Source of the DNA: MGIIa-L3 sp11892u
GTDB lineage: Archaea; Thermoplasmatota; Poseidoniia; Poseidoniales; Poseidoniaceae
DNA length: 58,260 nucleotides
Direction of reading: 5' to 3'
Assembly (NCBI GenBank): GCA_965659685.1
Contig: CBFHXB010000015.1
Location: forward strand, 1 to 58,260
The notes under the pieces: model-generated
Databases searched by the model: none
Seen by the model: the letters and a program-made list of their open reading frames with translations, nothing else
Told to the model about the DNA's origin: nothing
Shown here: piece by piece, positions 17,095-25,272 of the stretch
Layout: each line of letters opens with the position of its first letter
Position numbering within the stretch: the stretch's first letter is position 1
Program-made: the position numbers and the translations under genes

Positions 17095-20000
17095 CCTTTG
17101 TCGGCCGTGCGTCCTCCATCGGGCTGGTCGCCCTGTTGCTTCTGACCCTGGCCACTCCCTTGGCCACGCCGGCAGCGGAAGCAACTTCTGGAAGGGCGGG
17201 CCCTGATTTCAGCGTCACTGCGCTCACCTTGGACAACCATGGGTCGGTGCTCGTCGATGATGCAGGTCTCATCAGCGTCGTTGCTGCACCGGGCGATCAT
17301 ACCGTGCGCATCGAGGTGGCCAATGTCGGTACGCTTGCTGGAAGCGCAACCCTTGAACTCGTTCACAAAGGCTCACCCACGGCCTTCGAGGTCGTCGTGG
17401 ACCAGATGTCCACCGGCAGCCTCGCGCCCGGCGCCGCTCCTTCGGTCTTTTTGATGACGTGGACCGCCGCCACCGGGCAGGATCAGACCCTCTTCGCACG
17501 CGTGCAGTCCCTGCAAGACGGGAACACCATGAACGACGAGCGCGAGTTGGGCTTGGACGTAGAACGGTACCTCGAAGCCAACACCATCGACACCTCCCAC
17601 CCCACACCAAGCCCCGGCCAATCCACGGCCAGGCTCTCCCTTGGCACCCACGACCTCACCGCCACGGTGCGCAACGACGGTGTCCTTCCGGTCAGCGCAG
17701 AGATGGACGTGGTCCTGACGCCGCTTGGCGGCGGCGCTTCTCAAACGCTGACCTCCAACACCATCGCCGTGCTTGCGGCCGGTTCCTTGCACCAACCCTC
17801 GGCGTCGGATGTCCTCTTGGTCTCGGTCGATGCCACTGGTTTGTCCGGTGGTTGGAACGTGACGATGACGGTGGAATTCACTGGCCCATCGTGGACCGAC
17901 GTGACCCAAGTTGCCGCCTTTGACGTCGTCTTTTCCGACTATGCCGCCGTCCTCGACGCCCCGGACGACCGCACGTTGCAACCTGGTACCTCCAAGGTGC
18001 TGACCTTCGAACTTGACAACAACGGACAACAACTGGACAGTTGGAACATCGCCACCCACACCTTGCTTGGTTGGACCGACACCTCGTCCTTCCCTGTCAA
18101 CAGCGGCCCAGTTGCTCCAGGAAACGCCCTTGAGTTTGTGGCCACGGTGGACGTGCCGATTACGGCCTCGCGCGGCGACACCGAAGTCCTCACGGTCACC
18201 TTCACGTCCCAAGGCTCCAGTCCACAGTACACGCTCCAAGCCGTGGTTCTCATCACGGCGGGGGAGCTCTACTTGGCCGAGGTGGACCTCGACAACACCA
18301 GCGTCAGCGTGGTGCCCGGTTCGCCGACCGACATTTCCCTCAACATCACCAACCAAGGCAACGTGGACACCAACTTCCAATTGACGGCAGGCTTCTCCCC
18401 CGCACCGCTGGGTTGGGATGCGGAGATCTCCGTGCCCCAGACGGGTTACATTGCTCCCGGGGAAACCAGTCGAATCAAGGTGACCGTGACCCCCGCCCAC
18501 ATCAGTTCGCCGCTCAATCCTGCGGAATTGAACAAAGAAGGCGATGTGCTCGACATCTGGATCGGTGCCTCGGCCGTGAACGGCATCCCCGTCACGGACC
18601 AACTGGAACTGACCGTTGCCCCGGTCATCGTGGTCGACCCCGGTCTCCAGACCGACCTGCTCGAATTGAGCGAAGCCGACGTGCGTGCTTCCCGTTACGG
18701 CATCGGATACGACGCCGTGGTGCCAATGGACTTGGAGGTCCGGCATAACTTGGTTCAGGACGTCAACGAATTGGTCAACGCCACGGTCGAGGTTTCTGAC
18801 GTTCGCTTTACGTCGTACGGCGGCGCTGGTGGCTTCTCGGAGACCTCGCGATGGTCGTTTACCCCTTCGCCTGAAAACGCCACCAACATGACCCTTGGCA
18901 CCACCAATCCAGCGGTGCTTTCCGTTCAAGGTCCGGCCGATGCCTTGCCGCTGGCAGGCCTTCTCGAAGCCGACGTGACCGTGACGCCCACGCTCTCCAC
19001 CACGCACACGCTTGGAGGGGTCAGCGCAGAGGCCGTGACCCGAACCGTCAGCGTTTCCGTCCCTGGCGTCAACGACGGTGAGATCATCGAAGGCGGCGTT
19101 CGTACGGCCGACGTTGGCGTGGCCTCCACCTTCCCCATCGGTGTGCGAAACGCCGGCAACGACGTGTCCAACTACACCATCACGCTGCTCAACACCCTCC
19201 CCGTAACGTGGTCGGCCTCCCTTGGCACCTCTGGTGGTCTGATGACGACCGTGAGCAGTTTGCCGTCTCCCGTCGCGGTGTATCCTGACGTGACCAGCAC
19301 CGCCCACGAGACCACCTTTGACCTGACCGTCACCTCCGACCCCTTGACGCAGGCCGGTTCCATCACCTACGTGGATTTGGAAATCTCAAACAGCGACACG
19401 GGGGACGTGCTTGGCCAGGCGTCCATCCCCATCACCGTGGAGGCCTTCGTCGACGCCGAGTTGGACCCCAACTACAGGTTGGTGAACTTGAGCATCTTCG
19501 AATCGCCGCTGACCAGCCTGACCATGACGAACACCGGGAACACCCCAGCTCAGTTTTCCGTGTCGATCGTGGATCCCGATGACGAGGTCGATTTCACCCT
19601 CACCAGCAGCCCCTCGGTGCTCATTGGCGCCGGTTTCAGCGACGGCGTGAAGATTCAACTCACGCCCACCGCAGAAGCCGCAGCGGACGTCAACTATTCG
19701 GCCACCGTGGTCGTCACGGTGACCGACGGCCCTGTTCTCGAAGCCGTGATTCAGGCCAACGTCAGCGAGATGGACGATGTGGCGCTGGTGTTCGACACGT
19801 CCTTGGACGACGATGCGGGGACCACCGGTGTCCAACACAACGCCATTCCAGGAACGACGGTGAACCTGCCGTTCACCCTTACCAACAGCGGCAACTACCT
19901 CGAGGACCTGACCTTGGAAACTGAAATTGACGACGGTTGGGGCGCCAACTTAGACGTCTATTCCGCCCAATTGGCCATCGATGCCAGTCAGGTCGGCACG

Positions 20001-22025
20001 TTGTCCGTCATCGTCCCTGCCCTTGGAGGCGCAGCCTCGCTCGACCGCGGCGACGTGCATCAGGTCACCATCTATGCGAACGACACCGCCACCGGGGCTC
20101 TGCGAACGATTGGTACCGTGGACGTGGTGATCGCACCGCTGTTCGACATCAGCAGCCCGAACTGGCCGGCGGATTTGCTCTTCCATCGTGGCTTGTCGCA
20201 AGACATCAGTGCGTCGGTGAGGAACATCGGCAACGCCGACATCGAGGTCAACGTCGATGTCGCACTCTTCCGTCCCGGGACGGACCAAGTCAGCGATGAC
20301 TGGGTCTTGGTCAGCCCCGCCACGCAAGTCGTGACGCTCCGTCGTGGCGTGGACACCACGCTCGACGTCACGGTGGAATTGGTCGAACTCGAACCCCTTC
20401 TCTCGCTTCAGGGCGAACTGCGCGTGACCCTCACGCCCGTGGACACAAGCGTGAGCGGCTCCGCAGTGCTGGAAACGAACCTGGCCGTGTCAAGGATGTT
20501 CCAGAACGAACCGGACGTGTTCATGCCTGGCCTGAACGACGGCGTCGAGAACCGACCGTTCATGTGGACCCACATCCCAGCGAGCGCCTCCACAGCAGCC
20601 GTTTACGAACTCGAACTTTGCTCCGCGCAGCGGTTGGTCCAGCCCGCTATCCTCGCCCCCGGCATCGACGCCTCGTCGTTGCTGTGGGACTTCCAACTCG
20701 TGACGGGCAGCGATGCCGCCCAAACCCATGATTTGGACCTCGCCGCCTCCGGTTGCGCTGGCGACGACCTGATCACCCTCCCCCTGAGGCAAGCATGGGA
20801 CACCTCTGGTGCCCCGACGATGGCCATCGATGCTCCTGACCGGCCCAACCTCCTTCCAGGCGACGGTTGGGACCTGACCTTCAGGTTGTACCATCCCAAC
20901 GAGAACAACGGGTACACCGAGTACACGGAAGCGACCTACAGGTACCAACTCGACACCAAGGCCGACCCCGCTTTCGACCTCGAAGACGTGGCCGAGGAAT
21001 GGAGCATCACCGGAGACCGCCTCATGGAAGGCGTGTCCACGAACCTCAGCCTTGACCTCGTCAACTACGGGACGTCAATGGCGGTGATGGTTCAGCCAGT
21101 CCTTACCTGCGAAGGGGCCGAGGTGTTGAGCAGTCCCGACCTCATCCCTCTCATCAGCCCCGGTGAAACCGTCAACGTTCAGTGGGAGATTCAGCCGATC
21201 AGCATGGACTGGTGGCTCAGTTCCTCGCAACTCCGGTGCACGGCGGATTGGACCTCGGAGGTATCCGACACCTTCGGTGACGAACTCGACAACAACGTCC
21301 TGATCATCGAGGAAGAGGTCGTCGCTTGGTCCCCTCGTCCCATTGTCGTGCTCGCAGGAGCTGCCGCGGGATTGCTTTTGGCCGCGCTCTTTGTGGCCCT
21401 TCGAAATCAGAACGACAATTTCCGCCTTGCTGCGGTGTACGCCGGCCTGTTGGGATTGGGCTTCTCCTTCCACCTGCTCTCCATCGTCTGGTGGGGCCCA
21501 GTGGTCCTCGCCGTGGCCGCTTTGTGGACCTGGCGCATGAGCTGGCGCGCGTCAGAGGAATTCCGAGTGCTGCACGAGGATTACCAACGGCAACGCAAGG
21601 GCCTCTCGACCATGTACGCCGACCACTTTGAGGCCCTCAGCGACACGCAACGGGCCTTGACCACCATCCTCTCTCTCCCGATCTTCGGCTTCATGCTCAT
21701 CGTGATGGGCGTCCCCGCGCAGGTGCCGGACAACAACCTCAACGGGGCAACGTTGCTTGCTTACCTCATCGTCGTCTCCTTTGGCGTCATCTACCTCCTC
21801 CGCCGAAGCAACAAGACTTACGGACGCATCTATGGTCGGTTGACGGACATCGAAACCGCCTCGGCACGCATCGAGCGCGACTTGGCCGATCCAGCCCGGC
21901 TGCTTGGCGACCTCGCCGAGGACGGGCTTGGGTTGGCCGACCTGCTTGACGAAGCCAGCCAAGCCGCTCGTGAACTCAGCGAGACCGTCGATTGGGACGA
22001 ACAGGAGGTGGCCGACGATGCCTGA
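17091..22025 (+). CDS. Giant CARDB-type secreted multi-membrane protein inside the archaellum operon
   Basis: 1644 residues. A signal peptide (residues about 8-30, IGLVALLLLTLATPLATPA) is followed by roughly 1370 residues of repeated beta-sandwich domains. Their consensus fits CARDB/NEW3-like folds (for example VRIEVANVGTLAGSATLELV and SLNITNQGNVDTNFQLTAG). N-X-S/T sequons are frequent. From about residue 1415 there are roughly five membrane helices (VVLAGAAAGLLLAALFVAL, a helical pair, then FGFMLIVMGV and LLAYLIVVSFGVIYLL). A cytosolic segment of charged helices ends in an acidic tail. The gene begins in an ATGA overlap with the gene before it and overlaps the coiled-coil gene by 8 bases. 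It is not one of the known fla/arl components. Its position and topology suggest an envelope anchor or stator-like sleeve for the motor, or a sensor. This is inference. Confidence 0.88.
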   Translation: MTFVGRASSIGLVALLLLTLATPLATPAAEATSGRAGPDFSVTALTLDNHGSVLVDDAGLISVVAAPGDHTVRIEVANVGTLAGSATLELVHKGSPTAFEVVVDQMSTGSLAPGAAPSVFLMTWTAATGQDQTLFARVQSLQDGNTMNDERELGLDVERYLEANTIDTSHPTPSPGQSTARLSLGTHDLTATVRNDGVLPVSAEMDVVLTPLGGGASQTLTSNTIAVLAAGSLHQPSASDVLLVSVDATGLSGGWNVTMTVEFTGPSWTDVTQVAAFDVVFSDYAAVLDAPDDRTLQPGTSKVLTFELDNNGQQLDSWNIATHTLLGWTDTSSFPVNSGPVAPGNALEFVATVDVPITASRGDTEVLTVTFTSQGSSPQYTLQAVVLITAGELYLAEVDLDNTSVSVVPGSPTDISLNITNQGNVDTNFQLTAGFSPAPLGWDAEISVPQTGYIAPGETSRIKVTVTPAHISSPLNPAELNKEGDVLDIWIGASAVNGIPVTDQLELTVAPVIVVDPGLQTDLLELSEADVRASRYGIGYDAVVPMDLEVRHNLVQDVNELVNATVEVSDVRFTSYGGAGGFSETSRWSFTPSPENATNMTLGTTNPAVLSVQGPADALPLAGLLEADVTVTPTLSTTHTLGGVSAEAVTRTVSVSVPGVNDGEIIEGGVRTADVGVASTFPIGVRNAGNDVSNYTITLLNTLPVTWSASLGTSGGLMTTVSSLPSPVAVYPDVTSTAHETTFDLTVTSDPLTQAGSITYVDLEISNSDTGDVLGQASIPITVEAFVDAELDPNYRLVNLSIFESPLTSLTMTNTGNTPAQFSVSIVDPDDEVDFTLTSSPSVLIGAGFSDGVKIQLTPTAEAAADVNYSATVVVTVTDGPVLEAVIQANVSEMDDVALVFDTSLDDDAGTTGVQHNAIPGTTVNLPFTLTNSGNYLEDLTLETEIDDGWGANLDVYSAQLAIDASQVGTLSVIVPALGGAASLDRGDVHQVTIYANDTATGALRTIGTVDVVIAPLFDISSPNWPADLLFHRGLSQDISASVRNIGNADIEVNVDVALFRPGTDQVSDDWVLVSPATQVVTLRRGVDTTLDVTVELVELEPLLSLQGELRVTLTPVDTSVSGSAVLETNLAVSRMFQNEPDVFMPGLNDGVENRPFMWTHIPASASTAAVYELELCSAQRLVQPAILAPGIDASSLLWDFQLVTGSDAAQTHDLDLAASGCAGDDLITLPLRQAWDTSGAPTMAIDAPDRPNLLPGDGWDLTFRLYHPNENNGYTEYTEATYRYQLDTKADPAFDLEDVAEEWSITGDRLMEGVSTNLSLDLVNYGTSMAVMVQPVLTCEGAEVLSSPDLIPLISPGETVNVQWEIQPISMDWWLSSSQLRCTADWTSEVSDTFGDELDNNVLIIEEEVVAWSPRPIVVLAGAAAGLLLAALFVALRNQNDNFRLAAVYAGLLGLGFSFHLLSIVWWGPVVLAVAALWTWRMSWRASEEFRVLHEDYQRQRKGLSTMYADHFEALSDTQRALTTILSLPIFGFMLIVMGVPAQVPDNNLNGATLLAYLIVVSFGVIYLLRRSNKTYGRIYGRLTDIETASARIERDLADPARLLGDLAEDGLGLADLLDEASQAARELSETVDWDEQEVADDA

Positions 22026-23157
22026 AGATCAGGACGTTGAGAAGCCAGAGGTCCCGTTTGAGCCCGCCGAGGGCGAAGACGTGGCCGTGCCCCTGGACGA
22101 CATCCCGATGGAGGGTGTCGAACACACCGATGTGCCGGATGAGGGGGACGACTTCGATGTTGAGGAGTTGGAGAAGGAGGGTTTCGAGGACGTCGCGTTC
22201 GAAGAAGAGGAAGACCGTCCGGCCGTGGCGTCGGCACGCCAAAACCTCGATTCGGCCGTCACCACGGTGCTCAACAGGCAGGTCAATTCCCTCGCGCGCA
22301 CTGAACTTGACGTCGCAGAAGCTCGCTCGCACCTGAACAGCCACCGCCTCCGCCGTGCGCTGAAGACCGTTCTTCGCGCGGAGAAGGCCCTCGAAGACCT
22401 CAAGGAATCTGTGCTTCATTTGCGACGTTCCATGGCCTTGCTGCATCGCTTGCTCAAGGAAAAGTCGCACGTGTCGCACAGCGAGGTCGAGCACATTCTG
22501 CTCCGTCTGCGCGACGCGACAGGTGCAGCGGAAGCAGGCGAAGTCGGCGTGGCGGCCGGTGAGGTCGAAGGCTTGGTTGACGACCTGATCGGCGGAGACA
22601 CCTCCACCCTGAACCCCTTCCTGTTCCGTCACTTTTGGCTGGGCATCGACACCCGCTGGCCCGCCGGCGGCGACATGGGCGTGATGATTGTCCGCATCAT
22701 CAACGACGGCCCCATCACCCTTCCCATGATGCGCATGCATCCGCCGGTGCCCGCCGGATGGACGTCAGACCCCGAACTGATCGACGTGCCCAGCATTGCG
22801 CCCGGGGGCAACCTTCCGGTCCGCTTCGAAATCACCGCTGATCGCCGCTACGGTGCCGACGAAATCCCGTTGGCCCGAAAATTGGCGCTTACCGTCGGCT
22901 ATGAGATGCGCTCAGGCGACATCGTCTGCACCGTACGGGCGCAAAACCGCTCCATGGAACCGCTCGTGGACGTGCTCATCGACCCGTGGTATCCCCCGGG
23001 CTACACGTCGGACGCACTTCCGATGCTGCCTCGTCTGGAACCAGACGAAGTGGCGAACATCCGTATTCCACTCCGCATTGACATCGGTGGGCCTCGTGAA
23101 GGCCCATCTTCAAACTCCACCCCCGCACGACGGGGGGGAAAAAAACACACAACATGA
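22018..23157 (+). CDS. Acidic coiled-coil protein with C-terminal beta domain, archaellum operon, function unknown
   Basis: 379 residues from the ATG at 22018, overlapping the end of the giant protein gene by 8 bases. Residues 1-70 are very acidic and probably disordered. Residues about 75-190 form long charged helices (LNSHRLRRALKTVLRAEKALEDLKES), consistent with a coiled coil. Residues about 210-365 form a beta-rich domain (VPSIAPGGNLPVRFEITADRR) similar in style to the upstream CARDB domains. No signal peptide or membrane helix is seen, so it is probably cytosolic. The C-terminal codons run through G7A7. It lies directly upstream of the archaellins, the place where FlaC/D/E adaptor genes often occur. 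No clear FlaC or FlaD/E match can be made by eye, so I leave it unnamed. Confidence 0.7.
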   Translation: MPEDQDVEKPEVPFEPAEGEDVAVPLDDIPMEGVEHTDVPDEGDDFDVEELEKEGFEDVAFEEEEDRPAVASARQNLDSAVTTVLNRQVNSLARTELDVAEARSHLNSHRLRRALKTVLRAEKALEDLKESVLHLRRSMALLHRLLKEKSHVSHSEVEHILLRLRDATGAAEAGEVGVAAGEVEGLVDDLIGGDTSTLNPFLFRHFWLGIDTRWPAGGDMGVMIVRIINDGPITLPMMRMHPPVPAGWTSDPELIDVPSIAPGGNLPVRFEITADRRYGADEIPLARKLALTVGYEMRSGDIVCTVRAQNRSMEPLVDVLIDPWYPPGYTSDALPMLPRLEPDEVANIRIPLRIDIGGPREGPSSNSTPARRGGKKHTT

Positions 23158-23168
23158 GGTGAACAAAA

Positions 23169-23735
23169 ATGAACAACGAACGAAACGAAACGCGCGATAA
23201 CGCCGCGGCGATCGGGATTGGTGCGATGATTGTCTTCATCGCCCTCATCCTGGTGGCAGCGGTTGCGGCGGCGGTCATCATTCAGACCGCTGAAAAGCTG
23301 CAACAGAACGCCCAGTCTGCGGGTGACGACACGCAAGAACAGATGTCCACGAAAGTGGTCCTGCTCTCGACCGTCATCTGGGACATGACCGGTGGTACTG
23401 AGACACTCTTCAGCACCTTCGAGCTTGCTGCTGGCAGCAACCCCGTGGTGCCTGGTGACGTGTCCTACACCGTCGTCTGCGACGACGGTGCGGGTGGCAC
23501 GGCCTTCGCTGCCGGGAACTTCGGCGGCGCTGAAGACCACACCGGTGACGGAACCGGTGGCGCTCTGGCCTCCCTTGATCCCGGTACGACCTACGTCGTG
23601 CAGATGGACGTCTCCAACTGCGTGCCTACCGCAAACACGGCCAACATCTTGGTGTTGAGCGTCGTTGGCGGCGGTCAGACCTACGAAGAACTCCAGTACG
23701 GAAGCTCCCCGGCCGTCGGGGACGTCGTCGTTTGA
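23169..23735 (+). CDS. flaB1: Archaellin 1
   Basis: 188-residue filament subunit of the archaellum. The N-terminus has the class III (prepilin-like) segment AIGIGAMIVFIALILVAAVA that forms the filament core helix. Alignment to known archaellins places cleavage after Ala13, leaving a leader of MNNERNETRDNAA. This leader is polar and lacks the usual Lys/Arg-Gly before the cut. The mature domain has two Cys (104, 151) that align with those of archaellin 2 and could form a disulfide. It contains no N-X-S/T sequon. A GAGGTG ribosome site lies 8 bases before the ATG. The archaellin core helix makes the identification secure. Confidence 0.94.
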   Translation: MNNERNETRDNAAAIGIGAMIVFIALILVAAVAAAVIIQTAEKLQQNAQSAGDDTQEQMSTKVVLLSTVIWDMTGGTETLFSTFELAAGSNPVVPGDVSYTVVCDDGAGGTAFAAGNFGGAEDHTGDGTGGALASLDPGTTYVVQMDVSNCVPTANTANILVLSVVGGGQTYEELQYGSSPAVGDVVV

Positions 23736-23745
23736 GGTGATTACC

Positions 23746-24351
23746 ATGAAGAACACGAACATGAAGAACAACAACACGCAAGAACAGGACACCATGGCCG
23801 CGATCGGCATCGGTGCGATGATCGTTTTCATCGCATTGATCCTCGTCGCAGCCGTGGCCGCTGCGGTCATCATTCAGACCGCGGAGAAGCTCCAGCAGAA
23901 CGCCCAGTCGACCGGTGAGGACACCACGGACGAAATGTCCGGTAAGGTGCAAATCCTCAACGTCTTCGTCAATGACGGTGCCGCCTCCTACGAAGTCTAC
24001 TTCCGCCTTGCTGCGGGCAGCGACGACACGGCCGACACCGACATCCTGTGGCAGGTCTCCTGCGACGACGGTGCAGGCGCATTCCAGTACATTGCCGGTA
24101 ACTTCGGCGATGCTTCTGGTGGCTCGGTCGTCGACCTCGGCGACAACGCCGCAGCCGATGTTGACGACGTTGAAGCGGGTACCGCATACCGGTACACGCT
24201 CGACGCGACCGGCGGTGGCGGCGACTGCAGCCCTGACGCGCTCTTTGCAGCCAACGTCAAGGCCACGCTGTACATTCACGTCGTCGGCGGCGGCACGACC
24301 TATGACATCCTCAAGGTCAACGACGCCACCGAAGGCGCTGTGGTGGTCTGA
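23746..24351 (+). CDS. flaB2: Archaellin 2
   Basis: 201 residues from the ATG at 23746, chosen because GAGGTGA sits 5 bases upstream. Residues 19-56 are almost identical to archaellin 1 (AIGIGAMIVFIALILVAAVA, then AEKLQQNAQS). Predicted cleavage is after Ala18, with an Asn-rich leader (MKNTNMKNNNTQEQDTMA). Cys106 and Cys161 match the Cys pair of archaellin 1, and the mature part has no N-glycosylation sequon. The exposed C-terminal domains are diverged, so the filament may be a heteropolymer or the two may serve distinct segments. The gene arose by tandem duplication and starts 10 bases after flaB1 ends. Confidence 0.94.
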   Translation: MKNTNMKNNNTQEQDTMAAIGIGAMIVFIALILVAAVAAAVIIQTAEKLQQNAQSTGEDTTDEMSGKVQILNVFVNDGAASYEVYFRLAAGSDDTADTDILWQVSCDDGAGAFQYIAGNFGDASGGSVVDLGDNAAADVDDVEAGTAYRYTLDATGGGGDCSPDALFAANVKATLYIHVVGGGTTYDILKVNDATEGAVVV

Positions 24352-24355
24352 TCCG

Positions 24356-24393
24356 CTCTGCGCCCTGAAGCCCCCCGGCAACGGGGTGCAGAG
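24356..24393 (+). promoter_or_regulatory. RNA hairpin between archaellin genes and motor genes
   Basis: An outer stem pairs CTCTGC (24356-24361) with GCAGAG (24388-24393). An inner stem pairs CCCCG (24373-24377) with CGGGG (24382-24386) around a GCAA (GNRA) tetraloop. The distal strand includes the first bases of the GAGGAGG ribosome-binding site (24391-24397) of the next gene. The structure could limit translation or transcription of the downstream motor genes, or protect the 3' end of a processed archaellin mRNA. The pairing is read directly; the function is inferred. Confidence 0.5.
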
Positions 24394-24404
24394 GAGGCAT
24401 GACC

Positions 24405-25268
24405 ATGGCATGGCCCTTTGGAGGCGGTGCACGGACAGCGACGGACGATGACGCAAGGATGACCGAAGGTCATCTGAAGGTCCTCTCGAACGTCCCGATT
24501 GAACAGGTCCCTCACCCTGAGGAGGGGGAACTGTCCGAGGAGGACGCTTGGACAATCCGTCCAGGTCCAGCACGTGCCAAACTGAACAGCATCGGCAGCG
24601 TGGCTTCGACCACGCAAGCCTTGGCGCCCGCAGCGCCAGCGCAGGTCAACGCGACCGTGGACACGTCCGGCCTCGAGCGGCTCATCAGCAGCCGCCTCGA
24701 CATGGTTGAAGACGTGCTCCGCATGGTCGAGACCCGCGTTGACGAGGCGATGGAATCCGGACCGACGGTCACCTTCAGCGATGAAGGCGAAGACGGCGAG
24801 GTTCCCGAGGCGATGAGCGGCGACGTGATCATCACGGCGTCCGGGGAGCGCATCCCTGCCGGCGACGGGGCTTCACGCCTCAAGCCGGACGACGAAGCGC
24901 CCCTCGTGGAGCTCTACGAGGCACAAGCCTTGGCCGCGAACCCCTTCTTGCGTGCTCCTGACGCCCTTGGCGGCGGTTCGAGCGACCGCATTGGGGCCCC
25001 CACCGTGGCGGCCCTCTTGCTCGATCACATGTCGGGCATGGCGGCATCGAGTTTCACGCAGAAGGCAATGGATTCAGGGATGCTCAGCCCCGACGAAGGC
25101 CGTCAAGTGATGGCCATCGTCCAGCTGGCAGAACCCGGTGAAACGGAGGCCGCCTTGGCGGACCACCTCCCCAACCGGGCCTTGCTGTCCTTCTCGGCTC
25201 TGGTGAGCGCCTGGCGAAGCCAAGCACAGCGCGCGGCGGCTTCGGCTGCCGCCAACATGAGGGCGTGA
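24405..25268 (+). CDS. Probable FlaD/FlaE-like cytosolic archaellum component, divergent
   Basis: 287 residues from the ATG at 24405. A second ATG at 24399 lies only 1 base after the GAGGAGG site, so the later one, 7 bases away, is preferred. The middle carries a helical stretch (LISSRLDMVEDVLRMVETRV) of the coiled-coil type seen in FlaC. The C-terminal 100 residues (VAALLLDHMSGMAASSFTQK, then DHLPNRALLSFSALVSAWR) resemble the helical FlaD/E domain, which joins the motor to CheF and the switch. The WI dipeptide typical of euryarchaeal FlaD/E is not obvious. No membrane segment. Position between archaellins and FlaF matches the euryarchaeal order FlaB-C/D/E-F-G-H-I-J. Confidence 0.6.
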   Translation: MAWPFGGGARTATDDDARMTEGHLKVLSNVPIEQVPHPEEGELSEEDAWTIRPGPARAKLNSIGSVASTTQALAPAAPAQVNATVDTSGLERLISSRLDMVEDVLRMVETRVDEAMESGPTVTFSDEGEDGEVPEAMSGDVIITASGERIPAGDGASRLKPDDEAPLVELYEAQALAANPFLRAPDALGGGSSDRIGAPTVAALLLDHMSGMAASSFTQKAMDSGMLSPDEGRQVMAIVQLAEPGETEAALADHLPNRALLSFSALVSAWRSQAQRAAASAAANMRA

Positions 25269-25272
25269 GCAA

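Noticed and set aside
17373..19307. Minus-strand open frame of 644 codons inside the giant CARDB-type gene
   Set aside because: Composition is Gly/Arg/Val/His-rich with no domain; the plus-strand protein has a signal peptide, repeats and operon context. The same reasoning removes the long minus-strand frames over flaI (27096-28181) and over asd (53467-54792).
23131..23145. G7A7 tract as a programmed frameshift site before flaB1
   Set aside because: Reading through in either shifted frame meets a stop without joining the archaellin frame, so no fusion product arises. It remains a spot where sequencing errors are likely.
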